Shown here one piece after another: positions 1 through 6,991 of a stretch of 16,667 bases of DNA; positions within the stretch are counted from its first letter, which is position 1, and every line of letters starts with the position of its first letter. The DNA comes from Candidatus Gastranaerophilales bacterium (lineage in GTDB: Bacteria; Cyanobacteriota; Vampirovibrionia; Gastranaerophilales; Gastranaerophilaceae), in assembly GCA_947624665.1 (NCBI GenBank), contig CANQLK010000021.1, forward strand, positions 1 to 16,667, in the 5' to 3' direction. Made by a program: the position numbers and the translations under genes. The notes under the pieces were generated by a model. That model worked only from the letters and a program-made list of their open reading frames with translations. It had not been told where the DNA came from and did no database searches.

Positions 1-228
1 TCGTTCGCTATTTCGGTGTTACTTCGGCATTTCGCTTCGCTTCAGCCTACGCAAAATTTGTCTGCGCTACATCCCGACTTTCTCCTATATACTATCATTA
101 TAAAAATTTTTTTTCAATAATTTTACTTTCGGATTTTTTTAATTATTCTTTTTACCTATCATTCGGGTAATGTTTTATTGCTGTTTACACTACAAAATAT
201 TATCGGAACATTTTGTAAAGGAGTTTGT
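1..228. other. Gene-free left edge with G+C-richer CGAA-type island
   Basis: No gene is visible here. Positions 1-85 are much richer in G+C than the surroundings. On the minus strand they consist of short reiterated words such as GCGAAGCGAA, GCCGAA and ACCGAA, resembling in style the island at 3721-3990, but I cannot align the two over any length. The segment may be the end of a repeat that continues beyond the window. Positions 86-228 are strongly AT-rich and should hold the hsp20 promoter, but I could not find a convincing -35/-10 pair. Confidence 0.4.
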
Positions 229-630
229 ATGAAATATTTAATTAAGAAACCTGAAACGTTTTTAAATACTTTAAATGATGATATTAGTGCGATAATTCAT
301 AAAAGTTTTGATAATTTATTTCCCGAATATGTTTTAAATCAGGAATTAAAGGGAATGGCTATGCCCGTTGACGTTAAAGAATACGATGATAAATACTGTG
401 TTAAAGTTGAGCTTCCCGGGATTGATAAAGAGAACATCAGTATTGATATAAATAAATCCAGCATTAAAATCGAAGCTGATAAAAGCAGTGAAGACAAGGA
501 AGAAAATGATGATAAAGCTCATAAATATCATAAGTCCGAGTTTAGGTACGGAAATTATTCAAGAACTTTATATTTCCCTTATGAAATAAACACGGAAAAA
601 TCTGTTGCAGAGCTTAAAAAGGTATTTTAA
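229..630 (+). CDS. Hsp20/alpha-crystallin small heat shock protein, frameshifted near the C-terminus
   Basis: Small heat shock proteins are ATP-independent holdases that bind unfolding proteins in the cytosol. The alpha-crystallin domain starts around residue 43 (MPVDVKEYDDKYCVKVELPG) and includes the usual GIDKENISIDI strand and the YGNYSRTLYFP segment. The start is ATG 229, preceded by AAAGGAG five bases upstream; an upstream TTG is in frame but has no such site. The frame reads 133 codons and ends VAELKKVF, where the family expects the signature A-x-L-x-N-G-V/I-L followed by a TLPK segment. That missing end is present in the -1 frame from 621 to 695 (GILKLTLPKLQADKEETNKL then EIQD and stop). 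The gene therefore looks like a roughly 155-residue Hsp20 with one base lost in the A-run at 616-620. It could be a pseudogene, a sequencing error, or less likely a site of -1 slippage. Family assignment is firm; the product length is not. Confidence 0.85.
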   Translation: MKYLIKKPETFLNTLNDDISAIIHKSFDNLFPEYVLNQELKGMAMPVDVKEYDDKYCVKVELPGIDKENISIDINKSSIKIEADKSSEDKEENDDKAHKYHKSEFRYGNYSRTLYFPYEINTEKSVAELKKVF

Positions 631-695
631 AGCTAACTTTACCCAAATTGCAAGCGGATAAAGAAGAAACAAACAAGCTTGAAATCCAAGATTAA
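621..695 (+). pseudogene. Out-of-frame C-terminal end of the Hsp20 gene
   Basis: Reading from GGT 621 to TAA 693-695 gives 24 codons that form a normal Hsp20 C-terminus (GILKLTLPK, then a charged tail ending LEIQD). They are in the -1 frame relative to the upstream coding region. A single inserted base in the five-A run at 616-620 would restore one continuous gene reading AEL-K-(K/N)-GILKLTLPK. The stop then lies only five bases before the next start at 701, the spacing expected of coupled operon genes, which supports recent loss of one base. Confidence 0.8.
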
Positions 696-700
696 TTTTT

Positions 701-940
701 ATGACTGTAATAATTGGTATAAAACTTAGGGATAAAACGGATAATTCCGTCAGATTGCAGGAAATACTTACAAAATATAACTGTGATATCAAGTTAAGAA
801 TCGGTATTAACAATTGTGGTATTTTTTGTTCAAGTGACGGAATTATCCTGCTGCAGACGGATTATAACGATAAAGAAATTGAATTGGAAAAAGAGCTTTT
901 AAATATTAGCGGAATAGAAATACAAAGAATGATATTTTAA
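701..940 (+). CDS. Small ACT-like regulator, TM1266/iron-only hydrogenase regulator type
   Basis: This 79-residue protein begins TVIIGIKLRDKTDNSVRLQE, continues with an ILTKY segment, an IKLRIGI strand, a GIILLQTDY strand and a D-x-E-I-x-x-L helix, and ends with SGIEIQRMIF. This beta-alpha-beta-beta-alpha-beta pattern and the V/I-I-G-I start match the small ACT-like proteins named putative iron-only hydrogenase system regulators (TM1266 family). Their biochemical role is poorly defined, and no hydrogenase gene is in view. The start ATG 701 has no clear Shine-Dalgarno sequence and lies five bases after the restored hsp20 stop, so its translation may depend on coupling. The stop is ten bases before the flavoprotein start at 950, suggesting one operon. 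Family assignment is by pattern only. Confidence 0.65.
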   Translation: MTVIIGIKLRDKTDNSVRLQEILTKYNCDIKLRIGINNCGIFCSSDGIILLQTDYNDKEIELEKELLNISGIEIQRMIF

Positions 941-949
941 GGGAAATTT

Positions 950-2314
950 ATGACGGAGAAAGTTGTAATAATAGGTGGAGGTGCAGCAGGCCCTAAAACT
1001 GCCGCAAAATTAAGACGTGAACGTGCTGATTTGCAAATAGATTTATATACTCAAGAAGATATAATTTCATATTCCGCCTGCGGTTTGCCTTACTTTATAG
1101 AAAATATTATACAAAACCCAGAAACTCTTATTATCAGAACTCCCGAAGATTTTCAGGAGAAAAATATTAATATTCATACCAAACAGCGATGTTTAAAAAT
1201 CAATACCGTTACTAAATCAGTTCTTATGGAGGATTTGGTTTCACATAATATATATGAAGTAGCATACGGCATATTGGTTATTGCAACGGGCGCAAAACCT
1301 GATATTCCTGACATAGAAGGCATTCATTTAAAAAATATATTCACCCTTCGCACGATAGATGACGGGATACGGATAAAACAGAAAATGCAAAAATCCAAGA
1401 AAGCTGTTTTGGTTGGCGGAGGCTACATTTCCATAGAGCTTATGGAAGCATTGGTTTCTAATAATATTCAGGTTACACTTATTGAAAAAAATTCTCAAAT
1501 TTTGAAAGTTTTTGATGAAGATTTTGCTCAGATGATAACAGATTATATTATAGGTAAGACTCCCGGGCAGGTTAGCATTCTTACCAATGAAAAAATAAAG
1601 TTCTTTGTCGGGAATGAAGACGGAGAAGTTACAAAAGTTGTATTAGTTTCAGGCAAAGAAATTGAAACGGATTTTGTTGTTTTAGGTACAGGTGTCAGGC
1701 CCAATACCGATATTGTGGAAGGAACAAATATAAAGCTCGGAATCAAGAACAGTATTAAGGTTGATAATACCTTAAGGACTTCCGTACACGGAATATATGC
1801 CGTTGGCGACTGCACCGATAATTTTAATCTTGTTACTAACAGCAGAACCTGGGTTCCTATGGGTTCAACCGCAAATAAAGAAGGAAGATGTGCCGCTATA
1901 AATATTGCGGGCGGAAGTTGTTTTTTTGACGGTATTCTTAATTCTACAATTACAAAATATTTTGATTATACCATTTCCATTATCGGTATCAGCTACAAAG
2001 AAGCATTGGAATTCGGATTTCAACCCGTTTTTGCTATTGTTTCCAAACGTGATAAAGCAGGATATATGCCCAATAACGAATCAATGACTCTTAAACTGAT
2101 TGTTGATAAAAATACTCATACCATACTCGGGCTTCAAGGGATTGGTGAAGGCGATGTTAATAAAAGAATTAATACCGTTATATCTGCGATTTTAAGCAAA
2201 ACAAAGCTGGAGTCGTTTATGAACTTGGATTTGCCCTATTCACCTCCGTATTCTCCAGCTATTGACCCTGTTTTAAATGCTGCTCAGATTATTTATCAAA
2301 AGATTAACGGTTAG
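950..2314 (+). CDS. FAD/NAD(P)-dependent oxidoreductase, CoA-disulfide reductase/NADH oxidase-like
   Basis: This 454-residue protein is a class III pyridine nucleotide-disulfide oxidoreductase. It starts with the FAD-binding Rossmann motif VVIIGGGAAG (residues 5-14). Next comes a single redox cysteine, C44, in YSACGLPYF, the context typical of CoA-disulfide and related polysulfide reductases. The IATGAKP motif follows at about 111-117. An NAD(P)-binding Rossmann fold lies at 152-180 (VLVGGGYIS, ending in LIEK, whose acidic residue suggests NADH), and the second FAD motif GIYAVGD is at 281-287. The C-terminal dimerisation domain ends with YSPPYSPAIDPVLNAA, as in CoA-disulfide reductases. Likely roles are reduction of CoA-disulfide, polysulfide or oxygen in thiol and oxidative stress defence; the substrate cannot be read from sequence. 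The start follows AAGGGAA. The 3' end overlaps the convergent protease gene by 11 bases. Confidence 0.88.
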   Translation: MTEKVVIIGGGAAGPKTAAKLRRERADLQIDLYTQEDIISYSACGLPYFIENIIQNPETLIIRTPEDFQEKNINIHTKQRCLKINTVTKSVLMEDLVSHNIYEVAYGILVIATGAKPDIPDIEGIHLKNIFTLRTIDDGIRIKQKMQKSKKAVLVGGGYISIELMEALVSNNIQVTLIEKNSQILKVFDEDFAQMITDYIIGKTPGQVSILTNEKIKFFVGNEDGEVTKVVLVSGKEIETDFVVLGTGVRPNTDIVEGTNIKLGIKNSIKVDNTLRTSVHGIYAVGDCTDNFNLVTNSRTWVPMGSTANKEGRCAAINIAGGSCFFDGILNSTITKYFDYTISIIGISYKEALEFGFQPVFAIVSKRDKAGYMPNNESMTLKLIVDKNTHTILGLQGIGEGDVNKRINTVISAILSKTKLESFMNLDLPYSPPYSPAIDPVLNAAQIIYQKING

Positions 2315-3533
2315 CAGTCATTTTTTCATTTTTAATCATCTGAAGTAAAATTTCCTGTGCTTTTTTAAGCTGTACATCATCTTTATTTTTAATATTTTCT
2401 GCGGTAAGTTTTACTTCAATATTCGGTTCTATACCTTTTTTGTTGATATCAGTGCCGTTTGGGGTCAAATACTTTTGTACCGTAATATTTAAACCTGCAC
2501 CAAACGGACTTAAGCTTTTTACTTCCTGTACAAGTCCCTTACCGAAAGTATTTTCACCTATTAATATTGCTCTATTATTATCTTTTAATGCACCTGATAA
2601 TATTTCACTGGCAGAAGCACTTCCCTTATTTATTAATACTACTAACGGTTGGGTTGAAAAACATCTCTTTGATGACATTGAAGTATCTTTATACCCGTCT
2701 CTGTCAACGGTACTGACTATTATATCATTATTTAAAAACAGGTTTGATATATGTATAGCATTGTTTAATAATCCGCCGGTATTTCCTCTGATATCTACTA
2801 TAATACCTTCTTTATCTTTGTATTTTATCATCAAATCTTCAAATTCCTGCCCCGCATTTCTGCCCATAAACGAGCTTAATCTTATGTAGCCTATTGAATC
2901 ATCCAGTTTAAAGTTTTCAGGTAATTTCTGTGAAATTGATTTTATTTCGATTTCATCTCTTACAATTTTATATTTTTTGTTTGCTTCGCCTTTTCTTTTG
3001 ATAAGCAGTTCAACTTCGGTTCCTTTTTTGCCTCTGATTTTATCGGCTGCTTTATCAATAGACATATCTTTTGTAGAAATCCCGTCAATTTCCAAAATTT
3101 CATCTTCGGCAAGCAGTCCGGCACGTTCTCCCGGGGTATCTTCAATCGGTGATATAATTAATATTTTCCCGTCCCTTAAACCTATCTGAATGCCTATTCC
3201 GAATAATGAACCTTTTATTAAACTTTTTTCTTCTTCAAATTCTTTTGGCGGTACAAATCTTGTGTATTTATCATTTAAACTGGCAATCATTGTATCTATT
3301 GCCACGTATGCATCTTCCGGTGTCTTGATTTTATCGTCATATTTATGACGCCATTTGCTCCATTCCTGACCGTTATTTGTCCTATCCAAAAACTTTGAAT
3401 TTACAATTTTCCATACCATATCATACAGCATTGCATCTGATTCTGCCAATGCCGTATTACTTTTGCAGCATGTTACGCTTATAATCATTAATGTTAATGA
3501 CAGCAGTGTTATTTTCTTTAAAATTTTTTTCAC
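2304..3533 (-). CDS. ctpA: S41 family C-terminal processing peptidase with PDZ domain
   Basis: This 409-residue carboxyl-terminal processing protease cleaves C-terminal tails of exported proteins outside the cytoplasmic membrane. The N-terminus (MKKILKKITLLSLTLMIISV) is a Sec signal peptide with a likely cleavage after ALA (residue 30). A PDZ domain spans about 105-185 (GIGIQIG, PGERAGLLAEDEILEIDG). The peptidase core follows with VDIRGNTGG (247-254), KGSASASEI containing the likely nucleophile S307, and GENTFGKGLVQ with the general base K332. The 25-residue Ser-Lys spacing is that of known tail-specific proteases. The start is GTG, chosen because AAGGAG lies six bases upstream; the codons after it encode the signal peptide. 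It stands alone on its strand, with an AT-rich upstream containing TATAAT. No terminator separates it from the convergent flavoprotein gene. Confidence 0.92.
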   Translation of the reverse strand: MKKILKKITLLSLTLMIISVTCCKSNTALAESDAMLYDMVWKIVNSKFLDRTNNGQEWSKWRHKYDDKIKTPEDAYVAIDTMIASLNDKYTRFVPPKEFEEEKSLIKGSLFGIGIQIGLRDGKILIISPIEDTPGERAGLLAEDEILEIDGISTKDMSIDKAADKIRGKKGTEVELLIKRKGEANKKYKIVRDEIEIKSISQKLPENFKLDDSIGYIRLSSFMGRNAGQEFEDLMIKYKDKEGIIVDIRGNTGGLLNNAIHISNLFLNNDIIVSTVDRDGYKDTSMSSKRCFSTQPLVVLINKGSASASEILSGALKDNNRAILIGENTFGKGLVQEVKSLSPFGAGLNITVQKYLTPNGTDINKKGIEPNIEVKLTAENIKNKDDVQLKKAQEILLQMIKNEKMTANR

Positions 3534-4010
3534 AACTCTCTCCTTATTGTCCTAATTATAATATAAAATTTTATATTTGTTTAATACCTCTTACGGTTAT
3601 TAGACTAAAGTATATAAATAAAGTTTCCTTCTCTAAACTTTTTTTAACAATTGACCCGAAAATTTAACATAACAGCCGATGATTTTTTTATTAAAAAATT
3701 GTTAAATAAAATGTCCGAGTAAATTTTTACGATAAGCCGAAGGTGTGAGTAAAAATTTGCGAGTGGCGTATTGAAAAGGTTACAAAACGAGCAAGCGAAG
3801 AATGAGCTTTGCGAGCTTGTATGCGTAACGAAGTGGAGTCTGAGCAACTTTACGGTTGCGAGGAGCGAAATTGCGGACGGACGAAGTCCGGTAAGCGAGG
3901 TCGGAAGCGAGTACAAGGCGGAAGCCGAAGGAGCGACGAGACCGAGCGTAAAGCAATTTCAAGACAGCAAGCGTAATGTTGCGACACTAGATTAAAAGGA
4001 GGTAGAATTC
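3534..4010. repeat. Gene-free gap with a structured, G+C-richer intergenic repeat island
   Basis: No credible gene lies here. Positions 3534-3720 are AT-rich and carry the ctpA promoter region. From 3721 to 3990 the base composition shifts sharply, with dense GCGA/CGAA words and small hairpins. AAATTTTTAC (3721-3730) pairs with GTAAAAATTT (3749-3758); GCAAC/GTTGC pair at 3844-3859; CGGAC-GAA-GTCCG lies at 3878-3890. The segments AGTGGCGTATTGAAAAG (3762-3778) and GTTGCGACAC (3978-3987) reappear side by side in inverse orientation at 10521-10546. This points to a dispersed intergenic element whose longer form has about 200 extra bases between two conserved ends. An open frame crossing it has no start signal and a repeat-like composition. 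Confidence 0.6.
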
Positions 4011-4439
4011 ATGGAATATAATAATATCGAACTTAACGGGATAGATAAAAACCGAAAAGAACATATATATAAACTTTCTGACTTTACGGGAAATAATTTA
4101 ATCGTTTATTTTTATCCTCAGGATGATACACCCGTATGCACTCAAGAAGCTTATGACTTCCGTGATTTTGTTAATAAAATTCAATCTGATGCTCTTATTA
4201 TAGGTGTCAGCTCTAATTCAATCGAAGACCATATTGAATTTCATACAAAACATAATCTGAATTTTATACTTCTCTCCGATAATGAAAATAAACTTAAAAA
4301 AGCTTTTGAAAACATTACAAATTCTATAATTAAGCGTTCAACATTTATTTTAAACAAAAGCGGAGAAATTGTTAAGAAAATAATAAAAGTGGATGTTGAA
4401 AGCCAAATTGAAGAACTAAAGGAACATCTGAAAAAATAA
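4011..4439 (+). CDS. bcp: Peroxiredoxin, Bcp/PrxQ type, single cysteine
   Basis: This 142-residue thioredoxin-fold peroxidase reduces hydrogen peroxide and organic peroxides in the cytosol. The active site reads YFYPQDDTPVCTQEAYDFRD, with peroxidatic C43 in the T-P-x-C-T-x-E context of the Bcp/PrxQ group and a conserved arginine in KRSTFIL. It has no second cysteine, so it should act as a 1-Cys enzyme and need an external thiol for recycling. It is slightly shorter than many Bcp proteins (about 150 residues) but complete. The start is secured by AAAAGGAGG eight bases upstream. It sits directly after the repeat island, so its promoter must lie within or just beyond that element. I see no clear terminator before gltX. 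With the flavoprotein and Hsp20 nearby it adds to a stress-defence neighbourhood, though on separate transcripts. Confidence 0.92.
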   Translation: MEYNNIELNGIDKNRKEHIYKLSDFTGNNLIVYFYPQDDTPVCTQEAYDFRDFVNKIQSDALIIGVSSNSIEDHIEFHTKHNLNFILLSDNENKLKKAFENITNSIIKRSTFILNKSGEIVKKIIKVDVESQIEELKEHLKK

Positions 4440-4466
4440 ATAATAAATATTTCGTTTCTGATTTTT

Positions 4467-4494
4467 TTGTTTGTAATAAAATAAAGAATATATT
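4467..4494 (+). promoter_or_regulatory. Candidate gltX promoter
   Basis: TTGTTT (4467-4472) and TATATT (4489-4494) are separated by 16 bases and sit about 20 bases upstream of the gltX start. The match to sigma-70 consensus is moderate and the region is AT-rich, so chance is likely. Confidence 0.3.
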
Positions 4495-4515
4495 TTGTTA
4501 TGAATGGAGAGAAAA

Positions 4516-5985
4516 ATGGACGAAATAAGGGTTAGAATAGCACCGTCGCCGAGCGGAAATTTGCATATAGGAACGGCAAGAACTGCCTTATTTAATTACT
4601 TATTTGCAAAAAAGAACAACGGTAAATATGTTTTAAGAATTGAAGATACCGATGCTGAAAGAACCAGTCAGGAATATATAGATAATATTTTTGACAGCTT
4701 GAAGGCATTAGGCTTAAATTGGGATGAAGGTCCCGACGTAGGCGGAGAATACGGCCCTTATACTCAATCGGAAAGGTTTGATATCTACCCGAAATATGTT
4801 CAAATGCTTCTTGATAAAGGTTTTGCATACGAATGTTTCTGCACTCCAGAAGAACTTGAAGCTGAAAAAGAACTTGCTACACAAAATAAACAGGCTTATG
4901 TTTATTCAAAAAAATGTGAAAACTTAACCGAAGAACAAAAAGCCAAATTAAAAGCCGAAGGCAGAAAACCTGCCGTTCGTTTCTCTGTTTCAAAGGCTCA
5001 AAAAGCATTCCACGATTCCTCCATATTGCATTTTGAAGACCTTGTTAAAGGCGATTTACATCAGGATACGGATTTGATAGGTGATTTCGTTATTTTGAAA
5101 TCTAACGGAACTCCTACGTACAACTTTGCGGTCGTTATTGATGATATGTTAATGAAAATTTCCCATATTATAAGGGGAGAAGATCATATATCAAATACAT
5201 TCAAACAAATATTAATATATGAAGCACTGGGCGCAAAAGTTCCGAGATTTGGTCATTTAGGTATGATACTTGCACCTGACAGAAGTAAATTATCAAAACG
5301 CCACGGTGCAACAGCAGTTTCGGAATTTGTTGAAAAAGGATATTTAACCGAAGCCCTGTTAAACTTTGTTGCGCTATTGGGTTGGGCTCCTTCTGACGGG
5401 GTTGAAATTAAATCTCTTGAACAAATTGCTCAGGATTTTAGAATTAACGAAGTTTCTTCTTCCAATTCGGTTTTTGAATACGATAAACTTAATTGGATGA
5501 ACGGTCAATATATTAAGAAAATGGATATTAAAGAATTGACTCAAAAGGCTAAGCCGTTCTTATCCTGTTACGATTTAAACGAACTCGGTGAAGAAAAGCT
5601 TGAAAAAGTTATTGCCGCTACAAGAGAACCTATTACAATTCTTTCGGATTTAACTTATGATACAGCTTATTTCTTCGGTAATGATGTTCAATATGAAGAA
5701 GGAGTTAAAGAAAAAAATATTGATACAAATATCGCTCAGGATATTTTAAAATACTTTGATTCTCAATTAGACAGCTACGATTTTGATAATGAAGAAAAAC
5801 TTCATGAACAATTGGCAGATTTTAGAACATACTTTAAAGAAAAATTTTCTATAAAACCGAAAGAAACAATGTGGACAATAAGAGCAGCACTGACGGGCAG
5901 AACAAGAGGTGCAGATATGGGTGTTATTCTTGATGTATTAGGAAAAGATAAAGTAAAATATCGTATAAAAAAAGCTATTATTTAA
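4516..5985 (+). CDS. gltX: Glutamyl-tRNA synthetase
   Basis: This class I aminoacyl-tRNA synthetase attaches glutamate to tRNA-Glu in the cytosol. The ATP-binding HIGH motif is at residues 11-20 (SPSGNLHIGT), RIEDTDAERT follows at 41-50, and the KMSKS counterpart is KLSKR at 258-262. The C-terminal helical anticodon-binding part ends with MGVILDVLGKDKVKYRIKKA. I prefer ATG 4516 to the in-frame ATG 4504 because GGAGAG (4506-4511) lies at Shine-Dalgarno distance from 4516 and overlaps the upstream ATG. This gives 489 residues, the usual bacterial length, starting MDEIRVRIAPSPSG as the family does. The glycosyltransferase gene begins about a dozen bases after the stop, so the two are probably cotranscribed. 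Whether the enzyme is discriminating or also charges tRNA-Gln cannot be told here; no gatCAB genes are in view. Confidence 0.95.
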   Translation: MDEIRVRIAPSPSGNLHIGTARTALFNYLFAKKNNGKYVLRIEDTDAERTSQEYIDNIFDSLKALGLNWDEGPDVGGEYGPYTQSERFDIYPKYVQMLLDKGFAYECFCTPEELEAEKELATQNKQAYVYSKKCENLTEEQKAKLKAEGRKPAVRFSVSKAQKAFHDSSILHFEDLVKGDLHQDTDLIGDFVILKSNGTPTYNFAVVIDDMLMKISHIIRGEDHISNTFKQILIYEALGAKVPRFGHLGMILAPDRSKLSKRHGATAVSEFVEKGYLTEALLNFVALLGWAPSDGVEIKSLEQIAQDFRINEVSSSNSVFEYDKLNWMNGQYIKKMDIKELTQKAKPFLSCYDLNELGEEKLEKVIAATREPITILSDLTYDTAYFFGNDVQYEEGVKEKNIDTNIAQDILKYFDSQLDSYDFDNEEKLHEQLADFRTYFKEKFSIKPKETMWTIRAALTGRTRGADMGVILDVLGKDKVKYRIKKAII

Positions 5986-5998
5986 ATATTACAGAGTG

Positions 5999-6991
5999 AT
6001 GGAAGATTTTTTAAATTTACCAAAGGTTTCATTTATCGTTGTCACACACAATTTTGAAAAATATGTGTGTGACTGCTTGTTTGGCATTAAAAATCAAACT
6101 TATAAAAATATAGAAATAATAGTAGTTGATGATGCTTCAAAAGATAATACCTGCAAAAAAGTCGAAAATTTTATACAGCAGAACCAAAATCTGAATATCA
6201 GGTTTATAAAAAACGAAGTTAATAAAGGTCAATTGGCGTCATTTATTGAAGGTTTGAAAATAGCGAATGGACAATTTGTTTGCTCCGTTGACGGTGATGA
6301 TATCTTATTTCCAGAATATTGCGCTATGCATATTGAAACACACATGAAAACCTCCGTCGCTCTAACTACCTGCCTTCAAGCGGAAATAGATGAAAATAAC
6401 GTAATTCATACTTTAAATTCCATAGAAAGTCCAAAAAAGAAGAATGAAAAAATTAATATAGAAAATAAAACTTATGAAGAATTTAATAAATACAGACAAG
6501 CTATAGGAATAGATAAAGAAGGGTGTGAAGTAAAAATATTGGATAATGACAAATACAGTTTCGCAACATGGCATTGGGGCCCGACTTCTTCTTCCATGAT
6601 GCGTAAATCTGTCTGTGATATGCTGTTTTTAATTGATAAAACAAGACACCTTAAAATAACTGCAGATAAATTTTTATTTTCTTTCTGCCATCTGGTTGGT
6701 TCAAGTGCAATTATTTACAAGGTTCTTTATGCGTACAGAAGGCATGGAAGTAATTATTCTTTAGCTAATCCCGTTTTGGGAAATAAGAAATATTTAAAAG
6801 AAAAAACTCAAAATAACTATTTCAGAAATAACAAAAGAATCAGAAAGCAAATGTTCTTGTTTATATATAATAACAGAGAGTTTTTTAAAGAAAAGTTTAA
6901 TAAAACAAATTTAATAATGATATACAAAAGAATAATTTTTTCTTTTGATATAAGCTTTTTTAAAGGACTTATAAAATCATTATTTATATAA
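5999..6991 (+). CDS. Family 2 glycosyltransferase (GT-A fold)
   Basis: This 330-residue protein has a GT2 catalytic domain in its first half: KVSFIVVTHNFEKYVCDCL (residues 9-27), the nucleotide-sugar binding VVDDASKDNT (42-51), NKGQLASFIEGLKIANGQFV, and the metal-binding SVDGDD (96-101). These enzymes transfer a sugar from a nucleotide-sugar donor, usually to cell-surface polysaccharide, O-antigen or lipid carrier. The C-terminal half is basic and aromatic with no clear membrane segment; it contains WHWGPTSSSMMRKS and an AYRRHGSNYS segment. Donor and acceptor cannot be predicted. The start is ATG 5999 or the overlapping GTG 5996; neither has a strong Shine-Dalgarno sequence, which fits coupling to gltX. 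The 3' end overlaps the convergent response regulator by eight bases. Confidence 0.85.
   Translation: MEDFLNLPKVSFIVVTHNFEKYVCDCLFGIKNQTYKNIEIIVVDDASKDNTCKKVENFIQQNQNLNIRFIKNEVNKGQLASFIEGLKIANGQFVCSVDGDDILFPEYCAMHIETHMKTSVALTTCLQAEIDENNVIHTLNSIESPKKKNEKINIENKTYEEFNKYRQAIGIDKEGCEVKILDNDKYSFATWHWGPTSSSMMRKSVCDMLFLIDKTRHLKITADKFLFSFCHLVGSSAIIYKVLYAYRRHGSNYSLANPVLGNKKYLKEKTQNNYFRNNKRIRKQMFLFIYNNREFFKEKFNKTNLIMIYKRIIFSFDISFFKGLIKSLFI

Noticed and set aside
35..85. tRNA-like start GGGATGTAGCGCAG on the minus strand
   Set aside because: No matching T-loop (GTTCGA), anticodon arm or acceptor complement follows at the required distances.
2440..2889. Plus-strand open frame opposite the S41 protease
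   Set aside because: Antisense shadow of a clear protease core with intact catalytic residues; no ribosome binding site.
3518..3533. Lipoprotein reading of the S41 protease signal peptide (VTCC)
   Set aside because: The residues before the cysteines do not fit a lipobox, and a standard ALA cleavage site follows at residue 30.
3644..3916. Minus-strand open frames across the same island
   Set aside because: They arise because the G+C-richer repeat lacks stops in several frames; no start signal or recognisable protein.
3771..3995. Open reading frame of 74 codons through the repeat island
   Set aside because: It has no ribosome binding site, its composition is that of the reiterated CGAA/GCGA words, and it spans hairpins and repeat ends. 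It is better explained as non-coding repeat.
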